From Bradyrhizobium sp. NP1 (GTDB taxonomy: Bacteria > Pseudomonadota > Alphaproteobacteria > Rhizobiales > Xanthobacteraceae): DNA of 64,000 nucleotides. The notes beneath the pieces are model-generated. The model worked only from the letters and a program-made list of their open reading frames with translations, had not been told where the DNA came from and searched no databases. Shown here one piece after another: positions 57,061 through 64,000 of the stretch (its first letter is position 1; each line of letters starts with the position of its first letter). Both the position numbers and the translations under genes were made by a program. The DNA lies in assembly GCF_030378205.1 (NCBI RefSeq), contig NZ_CP127385.1, positions 5,124,001 to 5,188,000 of the forward strand, given 5' to 3'.

Positions 57061-57181
57061 CATTTTTTCCTGCCAAAGGCCGCCCCGTGGCGGAATAGCG
57101 AGGGGCGACTTTTGTTGTTCTGTACGCTGACCATAAGACATGGCAGACAAGCGCTCAACGAGAACATCCCGGGAGGCCCGC

Positions 57182-58204
57182 ATGCTGTTTCCGACCACGA
57201 TCGCAGGCTCGCTGCCGAAGCCCGAATGGCTGGCCGAGCCGAACATGCTGTGGGCGCCCTGGAAGTCAAAGGGAGAGGAGCTCGCCCGCGCCAAGCGCGA
57301 CGCCACGCTGCTGGCGCTGAAAACGCAGGAGGATGCCGGCATCGACATCGTGACGGAGGGCGAGCAGGCGCGCCAGCATTTCGTCCACGGCTTTCTCGAG
57401 AAGATCGACGGCATCGACTTCGCCCACAAGGTCGAGATGGGCATCCGGAAAGACCGCTACAAGGCGATGGTGCCGCAGGTGGTGGCGCCGCTCGCGCTCA
57501 AGGGCCGCGTCCATGCCGACGAGGCGCGCGCGGCGCGAGCCCACACCGCGCGCAGGCTGAAGTTCACCCTGCCCGGCCCGATGACCATCGTCGACACCAT
57601 CGCGGATCGTTACTACGGCGACCGCATCAAGATGGCGTTCGCCTTCGCCGAGCTGCTGAACCAGGAGGCCAAGGCGCTCGAGGCCGACGGCGTCGACCTG
57701 ATCCAGTTCGACGAACCCGCCTTCAACGTCTACATGGCCGAGGTCCGCGACTGGGGCGTCGCGGCGCTGGAGCGTGCCGCGCAAGGCCTCACCTGCGCCA
57801 CGGCCGTGCATATCTGCTACGGCTACGGCATCAAGGCCAACACCGACTGGAAAGAGACGCTCGGCTCGGAATGGCGGCAATATGAAGAGACCTTCCCCGT
57901 CATCGACAGGAGCGCGATTGGGCAGGTTGCGATCGAGTGCCGCAATTCCAAGGTGCCGCTGGAATTGCTCGGGCTGCTGCCGGGCAAGGTCGTGCAGGCC
58001 GGCGTGATCGACGTCGCGAGCGACGTCGTCGAGACGCCCGAGGATGTGGCCGCGACCATCGAGGCGGTGCTAAAGTTCGTACCGAAGGAAAACGTCATCG
58101 CGACCACCAATTGCGGCATGGCGCCGATGCGGCGCGAGATCGCGGATGCCAAGCTGATGGCGCTCGGCGCGGGTGCAAAACTGGCGCGGCAGCGGTTCGG
58201 CTGA
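57182..58204 (+). CDS. Core MetE-like methionine synthase (cobalamin-independent)
   Basis: A 340-residue TIM-barrel protein equivalent to the catalytic C-terminal half of MetE. TIAGSLPKPEWL, PGPMTIVDTIADRYYG, LIQFDEPAFNVYM and the zinc-site segments AVHICYGYG and NVIATTNCGMAPMRR (His, Cys and Cys) are clear. Full MetE is over 700 residues; this short core form is common in Alphaproteobacteria and may use a methyl donor other than folate. The ATG at 57182 has GGGAGG upstream. It is divergent from the GST gene. Confidence 0.88.
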   Translation: MLFPTTIAGSLPKPEWLAEPNMLWAPWKSKGEELARAKRDATLLALKTQEDAGIDIVTEGEQARQHFVHGFLEKIDGIDFAHKVEMGIRKDRYKAMVPQVVAPLALKGRVHADEARAARAHTARRLKFTLPGPMTIVDTIADRYYGDRIKMAFAFAELLNQEAKALEADGVDLIQFDEPAFNVYMAEVRDWGVAALERAAQGLTCATAVHICYGYGIKANTDWKETLGSEWRQYEETFPVIDRSAIGQVAIECRNSKVPLELLGLLPGKVVQAGVIDVASDVVETPEDVAATIEAVLKFVPKENVIATTNCGMAPMRREIADAKLMALGAGAKLARQRFG

Positions 58205-58223
58205 TCTGTAGCGCCGCGACAAT

Positions 58224-58841
58224 CTAGATCGTCGCACTCGGATGCAGCACGACCTCGTAGCCCGCAGCGATGGCGCGCAGGGTCGAGGGCGGCGTCAGCA
58301 GCAGGGCGTTATCGCCCACGGCTCGCGGATCGCCATAGCCCGCCGGCGACCAGCGCAGCGCCCGGCCCTTGCGCACGAGAAAACTGTCATCGCCCTGCCG
58401 CACCATGGCGCCGTCGGGCAGCGCGGCGATCGCGACCGGCAAGGGATGCAGCCGCTTCTTGCCGCCCTCGAGCCGCTCGCGATGCAGCACCGCGTCGATC
58501 TCGGGCGCAAGCATGGGGCCGGACCGGTTGCCCTTTTCCCAGGCCGCGCGAAAACGGTTGGCGTCGTCGCGCCGGCAGTAGAAGCAGGGCCGATGCCCGG
58601 CCGACAGCGCCGTCGCCTCGTCGAGAAAGAACAGCTCGGTCCAGCTTCGCCCGCCCATGACCTTGCGCCGTCGCCCGCGGAACTCGCAGACGCAAGTCAG
58701 CCAGGCCGGGCTCGACCAGCGCTTCCGCAGCAGCGTTTTGGTCGCGGGATCGTGGATGATGCCGCGGTTGCCGGTGAACAGGCCGCGATGCGCTGTCGCG
58801 ATGATGTCGCCGGTTGGCGTGACGCGGTTTTGCAGGGGCAT
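58224..58841 (-). CDS. Cys-containing protein of unknown function
   Basis: A 205-residue soluble protein. RGLFTGNRGIIHDP is followed by WLTCVCEFRGRRRKVMG and LFFLDEATALSAGHRPCFYC, so CxC and CxxC could bind zinc. Conserved-looking RRDDANRFRAAW and DAVLHRERLEG come next. I recognise it as a family common in rhizobia without known function. The start ATG at 58841 lies just inside a CCCTCTCCCC-type repeat. The convergent methionine synthase stop is 20 bp away. Confidence 0.7.
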   Translation of the reverse strand: MPLQNRVTPTGDIIATAHRGLFTGNRGIIHDPATKTLLRKRWSSPAWLTCVCEFRGRRRKVMGGRSWTELFFLDEATALSAGHRPCFYCRRDDANRFRAAWEKGNRSGPMLAPEIDAVLHRERLEGGKKRLHPLPVAIAALPDGAMVRQGDDSFLVRKGRALRWSPAGYGDPRAVGDNALLLTPPSTLRAIAAGYEVVLHPSATI

Positions 58842-58852
58842 GGCTTTAGTTC

Positions 58853-58980
58853 TCCCTCTCCCCGCCTGCGGGGAGAGGGCCGGGGTGAGGGGCATTTCCA
58901 GCGCATTCGATGTTGCGGTTCGTCCCCCTCACCCGCATCGCTGACGCGATGCGACCTCTCCCCGCAAGCGGGGCGAGGTG
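58853..58980. repeat. Compound palindromic repeat (CCCTCTCCCCGC type)
   Basis: CCCTCTCCCCGC-GCGGGGAGAGGG is followed by CCGGGGTGAGGGG, then 40 bp later CCCCTCACCC and GACCTCTCCCCGC-GCGGGGCGAGGT. The two halves are complementary, giving nested hairpins. It occupies the gap between the unknown gene and gpt. Confidence 0.75.
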
Positions 58981-58994
58981 AACGGAAGCCTCCC

Positions 58995-59522
58995 TCACGC
59001 CGCGCCGTCGCGGATCGGCGGCTGGAAGGTCAGCGCGGTATCCCACGGGAAGAATATCCAGGTGTCCTGCGACACTTCGGTGATGAAGGTGTCGACCAGC
59101 GGCCGGCCCTTCGGCTTGGCGTAGACGGTGGCGAAATGCGCATCCGGAATCATCTGCCGCACCAGCGCTGCGGTGCGGCCGGTATCGACGAGGTCGTCGA
59201 CGATCAGCAGACCCTTGCCGGTGCCGCCGCCGAGTTTCGCCACGTCGGCGGCAATGCCTTTCAGCACCTTCAGATCGCCCTGCTTGGTGTGGTCGTAGCT
59301 TGCGATGCAGACGGTATCGATGACGCGCACGCCAAGCTCGCGCGCGACGATTGCCGCCGGCACGAGGCCGCCGCGGGTGATCGCGATCACCGCGTGGAAC
59401 GGCCCGACCTCGTTGAGCCGCCAGGTCAGCGCGCGGCAGTCGCGATGGAACTGGTCCCACGAGACCGGAAAAGCCTTTCCGGCCCGCTCCGCCGCACTCA
59501 ATTCAGGCATCACGTCCGCCAT
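58995..59522 (-). CDS. gpt: Xanthine phosphoribosyltransferase
   Basis: A 175-residue purine salvage enzyme that converts xanthine or guanine with PRPP to the nucleotide. [38 protein letters not shown], and the PRPP motif [18 protein letters not shown] are diagnostic. The C-terminal [20 protein letters not shown] matches alphaproteobacterial Gpt. It lies 17 bp downstream of the CinA/MoaB-like gene on the same strand. Confidence 0.94.
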   Translation of the reverse strand: MADVMPELSAAERAGKAFPVSWDQFHRDCRALTWRLNEVGPFHAVIAITRGGLVPAAIVARELGVRVIDTVCIASYDHTKQGDLKVLKGIAADVAKLGGGTGKGLLIVDDLVDTGRTAALVRQMIPDAHFATVYAKPKGRPLVDTFITEVSQDTWIFFPWDTALTFQPPIRDGAA

Positions 59523-59539
59523 GTCGTCTCACCTTCTCG

Positions 59540-60280
59540 CTAGCGGGCGACGTTCAGCCCGGCCAGCATCTCCTTCACGGCGCCCATCGCCGCATTGAGC
59601 TTTTCCGGGTCGCGCGAACGCACCACGAGATTGGTGTTCGGCTTCTTGTCCTCGTCGAGGAAGGGATAGCTGCCGATGATGGTGTCGGGATGAGCTTTGG
59701 CGATCTCGCGCAAGGGGCCGCCGATGTCGCCTTCCCGGCAATTGGCGCGCACCGATTCCGACAGCATCTTGACGCCTGATTTCAGCTTCGGCGCCACGAT
59801 GTCCATCATCGCCTGCATGATCGAGGGTACGCCGGCCATCACGATGACATTGCCGAGCTTGAAGCCGGGCGCCAGGATCGTCGCGCTCTGGATCAGCTCC
59901 GCGCCATCGGGAATGCGCGCCATGCGCAGCCGCGCCTCGTTGAGCTCGCCCGGATTCTGGAAGCGCTCCTTGAAGCGGGCGACCACTTCGGGATGATGGT
60001 CGATGCCGACGCCGAACGCTTTCGCCACGCTGTCGGCGGTGATGTCGTCGTGCGTCGGCCCGATGCCGCCGGTGGTGAACACATAGGTGTAGCGATGCCG
60101 CAACGCATCAAGGGCGGCGACGATGTCGGCCTCCTCGTCGGCGACCACGCGGACCTCTTTCAGGTCGATCCCGAGATTGGTCAAGTATTCTGCGATAAAG
60201 CCGATGTTCTTGTCCTTGGTCCGGCCGGACAGGATCTCGTCGCCGATCACCAGAAGTCCCGCCGTGACGATCTCGCTCAT
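59540..60280 (-). CDS. Competence/damage-inducible protein A-like (molybdopterin-binding domain)
   Basis: A 246-residue protein equal to the N-terminal domain of CinA. VIGDEILSGRTKDKNIGFIA, VFTTGGIGPTHDDITADSVA with the MPT-binding loop, and ELNEARLRMARIP are typical. The nicotinamide-deamidase C-terminal domain of full CinA is missing, as in many Alphaproteobacteria. The ATG at 60280 has AGGACAGG upstream. Function in bacteria is uncertain; a role in nucleotide repair or competence has been proposed for the family. Confidence 0.9.
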   Translation of the reverse strand: MSEIVTAGLLVIGDEILSGRTKDKNIGFIAEYLTNLGIDLKEVRVVADEEADIVAALDALRHRYTYVFTTGGIGPTHDDITADSVAKAFGVGIDHHPEVVARFKERFQNPGELNEARLRMARIPDGAELIQSATILAPGFKLGNVIVMAGVPSIMQAMMDIVAPKLKSGVKMLSESVRANCREGDIGGPLREIAKAHPDTIIGSYPFLDEDKKPNTNLVVRSRDPEKLNAAMGAVKEMLAGLNVAR

Positions 60281-60507
60281 GACCTGTCCTTTTCTCACCC
60301 CGTTTCGCCCGCGGACAATGCGCAAGCAAAAGCTTGATGTCACGGGGATTTTGCTACCGAAATAAGCAGGCTCACGCCATTTTTTGAGGCAGCGCCGGCG
60401 CCCGGCCGCGCGAAATGCCGCGGAGCCCTGCATATCGCGCTGGCCCACCCCTTGCTACCACCCCTTCAAGTCATGCACTCTTAAGGTCGCATCCAAATTG
60501 GGGCTCC

Positions 60508-61926
60508 ATGGCAGCTGCCTTCGATGAAATGAACGGCCCGGGCGGCGACACCCGTCCGGCCTATCGCGAACTCTCCCGCTGGCTCAAGGAGACGCCGCCG
60601 GACGCGCTGGAATATCGTCGCCAGGAAGCCGAGCTCCTGTTCCGCCGAATCGGCATCACCTTCGCGGTCTATGGCGATGCCGAGGCCCAGGAGCGGCTGA
60701 TTCCGTTCGACGTGATTCCCCGCATCATGTCTTCAAGGGAATGGACCATCCTCGAGAAGGGCCTCAAGCAGCGGGTGCGCGCGCTCAACATGTTCCTGCG
60801 TGACATCTATCACGGCCGCGAGATCCTGCGCGCCAACATCGTGCCCGAGGACCTGATCTTCCAGAACCCGGTGTTCCGCCCCGAGATGAACGGGCAGCAC
60901 GTGCCGCACGACGTCTATGTCCACATCGCCGGCATCGACATCGTCCGCGTCAACGCAGAGGAATTCATCGTGCTGGAGGACAATGCGCGCACGCCCTCCG
61001 GCGTCTCCTACATGCTGGAAAACCGCGAGATCATGATGCGGCTGTTTCCGGACCTGTTCGCGCGCCATCGTATCGCGCCGGTCGAGCGCTATCCGGACGA
61101 GTTGCTCTCCGCGCTGCGCTCGGTCGCGCCCTCAAGCGCCTCCGCCGAGCCGACCATCGCCCTGATGACGCCGGGCATCTACAATTCCGCCTATTACGAG
61201 CACTCCTTCCTCGCCGACAAGCTCGGCATCGAGCTGGTCGAGGGGCGCGACCTCATCGTCAAGAACGACGAGGTGTTCATGCGCACCACCGAAGGATTGA
61301 AGCGCGTCGACGTGATCTACCGCCGGGTCGACGACGATTTCCTCGATCCCCTCACCTTCCGCCCGGATTCGGCGCTCGGCGTGCCCGGCCTGATGTCGGC
61401 CTACGCGGCCGGCAACATCACGCTGGCGAACGCGGTGGGCACCGGGATCGCCGACGACAAGGCGATCTATTCCTACATGCCCGAGATCGTGCGCTTCTAC
61501 CTGAGCGAGGAGCCGATCCTGAAGAACGTACAGACCTGGCGCTGCCGGGAGCCTGCCGACCTCGCCTATGTGCTCGACAACATCGCCGACCTCGTGGTGA
61601 AAGAGGTGCACGGCTCCGGCGGCTACGGCATGCTGATCGGGCCGGCCTCGACGAAAGCGACCATCGAGGCGTTCCGCGACAAGCTCAAGCGCGAGCCGGA
61701 GGGGTTCATCGCCCAGCCGACGCTGGCGCTCTCGACCTGCCCGACCTGCACCGAGAGTGGGCTTGCGCCGCGCCATGTCGACCTGCGGCCATTCGTGCTG
61801 ACCGGGCGCAACCGCACCACCATCGTGCCGGGTGGGCTCACCCGCGTCGCGCTGAAGGAAGGCTCGCTGGTGGTGAATTCGAGCCAGGGCGGCGGCACCA
61901 AGGATACATGGATATTGGATGAGTGA
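60508..61926 (+). CDS. Circularly permuted type 2 ATP-grasp protein
   Basis: A 472-residue CP_ATPgrasp_2 (DUF404/407-like) protein. EWTILEKGLKQRVRALNMFL, YVHIAGIDIVRVNAEEFIVL, EDNARTPSGVSYMLENR and PLTFRPDSALGVPGLMSAY, with LVVKEVHGSGGYGMLIGPAS for nucleotide binding, are typical. The predicted reaction is ATP-dependent formation of an amide or peptide bond on an unknown substrate. It stands first in a row with alpha-E and transglutaminase genes, a conserved set in many bacteria. Confidence 0.92.
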   Translation: MAAAFDEMNGPGGDTRPAYRELSRWLKETPPDALEYRRQEAELLFRRIGITFAVYGDAEAQERLIPFDVIPRIMSSREWTILEKGLKQRVRALNMFLRDIYHGREILRANIVPEDLIFQNPVFRPEMNGQHVPHDVYVHIAGIDIVRVNAEEFIVLEDNARTPSGVSYMLENREIMMRLFPDLFARHRIAPVERYPDELLSALRSVAPSSASAEPTIALMTPGIYNSAYYEHSFLADKLGIELVEGRDLIVKNDEVFMRTTEGLKRVDVIYRRVDDDFLDPLTFRPDSALGVPGLMSAYAAGNITLANAVGTGIADDKAIYSYMPEIVRFYLSEEPILKNVQTWRCREPADLAYVLDNIADLVVKEVHGSGGYGMLIGPASTKATIEAFRDKLKREPEGFIAQPTLALSTCPTCTESGLAPRHVDLRPFVLTGRNRTTIVPGGLTRVALKEGSLVVNSSQGGGTKDTWILDE

Positions 61927-61954
61927 GATGGATTTCGGACGCACACCGCCGCTG

Positions 61955-62062
61955 CGCCCCCTCCCCCTGAAAGGGGGAGGGTTGGGGTGGGGGTCTATTG
62001 CAAAGGCCGAAAGTGACCCCCTCCCGGCGCACCGCGCCGACCTTCCCCTTTCCGGGGGAGGT
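61955..62062. repeat. Palindromic repeat pair (CCCTCCCCCT type)
   Basis: CCCCTCCCCCTGAAAGGGGG-AGGGTTGGGG is followed by GACCCCCTCCC and CTTCCCCTTTCCGGGGGAGG. The halves form hairpins. It lies between the ATP-grasp and alpha-E genes, just upstream of the alpha-E start. Confidence 0.72.
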
Positions 62063-62093
62063 TTGCACCGTCAACGGGGATAAAGATCGCCGC

Positions 62094-63038
62094 ATGCTGT
62101 CGCGCACCGCCGAAAACCTGTTCTGGCTCGCCCGCTATGTCGAGCGCGCCGAATATATCGCGCGCACCATCGACGCGACCTTGCGCGTCACCGCACTGCC
62201 CGCCGCCTACGTCGGCAAAACCAATGAATGGGAATCGGCGCTGTTCACCGCGGGGGTCAGCGAGAGCTTTTACGACAGCTACGACGAAGCCGACGAACGC
62301 AACGTCATCGACTACCTGTCGTTCTCGGCCGAAAACCCATCCTCGATCAGGAACTGCATCGAGGCGGCGCGGCTGAACTCGCGCTCGGTGCGCACAGCCC
62401 TGACCAGCGAGATGTGGGACACCATCAACGGCGCCTGGATCGAGCTGCAGGAAGTCTGGAGCAAGGGCACCTCGAGCCGCGAGGATCTCGCGAAATTCCT
62501 GCGCTTCGTGCAGGAAACCTCGCTGCGCTTCGACGGCTCGGCCTACCGGACCATGCTGCGCAACGACGCCTACTGGTTCTCCAGGCTCGGCTTGCATCTG
62601 GAACGCGCCGACAACACCGCGCGCATCCTCGACGTCAAGTACCACGTGCTGCTGCCCGAGGAGGAGCATGTCGGCGGTCCGCTCGATTTCTACCAGTGGA
62701 GCTCGATCCTGCGCTCGGTCTCGGCGTTGACGGCCTATCACTGGGTCTACCGCGAGACGCTGAAACCCTGGCTGATCGCCGACCTCCTGATCCTCAACGA
62801 CACTCTGCCGCGGTCGCTCGCGAGCTGTTACGGCAATCTGGTCCGCAACCTCGACCAGATTGGCGTCGCCTACGGCCGGCAGGGTCCGGCGCAGCGCCAT
62901 GCCCGCGGCATCCGCAACCGCCTCGAACACAGCCACATGGACGACATCTTCCAGCATGGCGTGCACGAATTCATCCAGGAATTCATCGCCGACAATGCCC
63001 GGCTCGGCGAAATCATCAGCAAGCAGTACCTGATGTAA
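62094..63038 (+). CDS. Alpha-E domain protein (DUF403)
   Basis: A 314-residue all-helical protein. MLSRTAENLFWLARYVERAE is the defining start, followed by IARTIDATLRV, LRFVQETSLRFDGSAYRTML and YWFSRLGLHLERADNTARIL, a repeat of the same helix pattern. Alpha-E proteins occur next to CP-ATP-grasp and transglutaminase genes and are thought to work with them on a peptide-like modification. The frame extends left to 61998 through the repeat, which I exclude. Confidence 0.92.
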   Translation: MLSRTAENLFWLARYVERAEYIARTIDATLRVTALPAAYVGKTNEWESALFTAGVSESFYDSYDEADERNVIDYLSFSAENPSSIRNCIEAARLNSRSVRTALTSEMWDTINGAWIELQEVWSKGTSSREDLAKFLRFVQETSLRFDGSAYRTMLRNDAYWFSRLGLHLERADNTARILDVKYHVLLPEEEHVGGPLDFYQWSSILRSVSALTAYHWVYRETLKPWLIADLLILNDTLPRSLASCYGNLVRNLDQIGVAYGRQGPAQRHARGIRNRLEHSHMDDIFQHGVHEFIQEFIADNARLGEIISKQYLM

Positions 63039-63049
63039 CAAGAGTTCCG

Positions 63050-63150
63050 CCTCCCCCTGCAAGGGGGAGCGTTGGGGGTCAATCACGATGTCGCAAGATG
63101 GACCCTCTGCCGACACTTCGTGTCGACCTCCCCCTTTCAGGGAGGGGTGA
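63050..63150. repeat. Palindromic repeat pair between alpha-E and transglutaminase genes
   Basis: CTCCCCCTGCAAGGGGGAGC is followed by GTTGGGGGTC and, 60 bp later, GACCTCCCCCTTTCAGGGAG. The structure resembles 61955-62062. Confidence 0.7.
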
Positions 63151-63195
63151 AAAGAGGCTACGCATCGACCAACACACCGACCATCGAATACCGCC

Positions 63196-64000
63196 ATGCG
63201 CCTGCAAATTTCACACAGCACCACCTACCGCTACGAGCCGGCCGCGACCGGCGTGATCCAGATCCTGCGCATGACGCCGGGCAGCCATGACGGCCAGTAT
63301 GTCGCGGAATGGCAGATCGACGTCTCCGCCGACACGCGGCTCGATCCCCACGAGGACGCGTTCGGCAACCTCACCCATGTCCTGACCCATGGCCCGATCG
63401 GGGAGCTGACCATCAATGTCAGCGGCCTGATCGAGACCCACGACACCTCTGGCGTGCTGCGCGGCACCGATGAACGGTTTCCACCGACTCTGTTCCTGCG
63501 CTCGACGCCGCTCACATCAGTCAATCCGGCGATGGCGAGTTTCGCGCAGGAGCTGCGCGCGGAAGCTGAGAGCGACGCGATCGGCTTCCTGCACACGCTG
63601 ATGACGCAGATCAACGAGCACATGACCTTCGACGCCGACCCGACCAACAGCGGCACCTCGGCGGCCGAGGCCTTCGCGCTGAAGCGCGGGGTGTGCCAGG
63701 ACTATGCGCACATCTTCATTGCCTGCGCGCGCACCGCCGGAGTGCCGGCGCGCTTCATCTCCGGCCATTTCCTGCGCGGCGACGGCGTCGTCGGCCAACA
63801 GGCCGGCCACGCCTGGGCGGAGGCGTTCGTGCCTAATCTGGGCTGGGTCGGCTTCGACCCCGCCAACAGCATCTCCACGACGGATGCGCATGCCCGCGTC
63901 GCGATCGGCCTCGACTATCTTGGCGCTGCTCCCGTGCGCGGCACCCGGTATGGCGGCGGCACCGAGACGCTCACCGTCGCCGTGCGGGTGGAGCAGGCCG
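63196..64000 (+). CDS. Transglutaminase-like protein (partial, runs past window end)
   Basis: At least 268 residues. MRLQISHSTTYRYEPAATGV is the N-terminal domain typical of bacterial transglutaminase-like proteins. The catalytic triad is visible: Cys in RGVCQDYAHIF, His in QAGHAWAEAF and Asp in GWVGFDPANS. Such enzymes are probably amidases or peptidases rather than crosslinkers in this context. It follows the alpha-E gene and completes the ATP-grasp / alpha-E / transglutaminase set. Confidence 0.9.
   Translation, partial: MRLQISHSTTYRYEPAATGVIQILRMTPGSHDGQYVAEWQIDVSADTRLDPHEDAFGNLTHVLTHGPIGELTINVSGLIETHDTSGVLRGTDERFPPTLFLRSTPLTSVNPAMASFAQELRAEAESDAIGFLHTLMTQINEHMTFDADPTNSGTSAAEAFALKRGVCQDYAHIFIACARTAGVPARFISGHFLRGDGVVGQQAGHAWAEAFVPNLGWVGFDPANSISTTDAHARVAIGLDYLGAAPVRGTRYGGGTETLTVAVRVEQA

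Overview
The window is high-GC alphaproteobacterial chromosome, most likely Bradyrhizobium or a close relative. The organism call rests on gene families (a FecR-domain giant secreted protein, a DUF3126-like protein, a zf-CHCC protein, core-MetE, and the circularly permuted ATP-grasp / alpha-E / transglutaminase trio) and on dispersed intergenic palindromes of kinds familiar from that genus. No database search was run; all names come from reading motifs.

Layout. 0-13 kb: mostly short housekeeping or unknown genes (Gly-rich secreted protein, gamma carbonic anhydrase, cysE, a polytopic membrane protein, alpha/beta hydrolase, zf-CHCC protein, FAD monooxygenase, lipoprotein, TPR protein). 12.7-19.8 kb: two divergent FecR-domain genes, one small and periplasmic, the other a ~2000-residue repeat protein probably secreted by a type I system. 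19.9-21.5 kb: a beta-lactamase-fold hydrolase and the truncated 3' part of a paralogue.

21.68-39.39 kb: a 17.7 kb integrated element in the 3' end of tRNA-Leu(TAA), bounded by a 19-bp direct repeat, with a tyrosine integrase at its right end and TTTTGTAGCA motifs just inside both ends. It carries HK97-type head genes (portal, protease, capsid, connectors, P27-type small and large terminase) and some tail genes (lambda I-like, two GTA-type chaperones, tape measure), but in an order unlike a normal siphophage. I see no tail tube, baseplate, fibre, lysis or repressor gene. It also encodes a protein with the three motifs of a HUH rolling-circle initiator, an antisense membrane/coiled-coil gene inside the late region, and a cargo block (lipoprotein, membrane coiled-coil protein, unknown protein) next to the integrase. 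This element is the best candidate in the window for something undescribed: a capsid-encoding satellite or a rearranged prophage with an unusual replication gene.

39.6-41.3 kb: a small protein with a strong terminator, then an ArsR / AHSA1-like / GST operon whose regulator start codon sits inside a perfect 20-bp palindrome. 41.3-53.5 kb: a coherent import-and-hydrolysis locus, with a Dpp/Opp-type ABC importer (binding protein, two permeases, fused double ATPase) plus an amidohydrolase, two M20-type hydrolases, an M81 (MlrC-like) metallopeptidase and an amidase. 53.7-60.3 kb: enoyl-CoA hydratase, quinone oxidoreductase, HCCA isomerase-like protein, YfcG-like GST, core-MetE methionine synthase, a Cys-rich unknown, xanthine phosphoribosyltransferase and a CinA/MoaB-like protein. 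60.5-64 kb: ATP-grasp, alpha-E and transglutaminase genes, the last running off the window.
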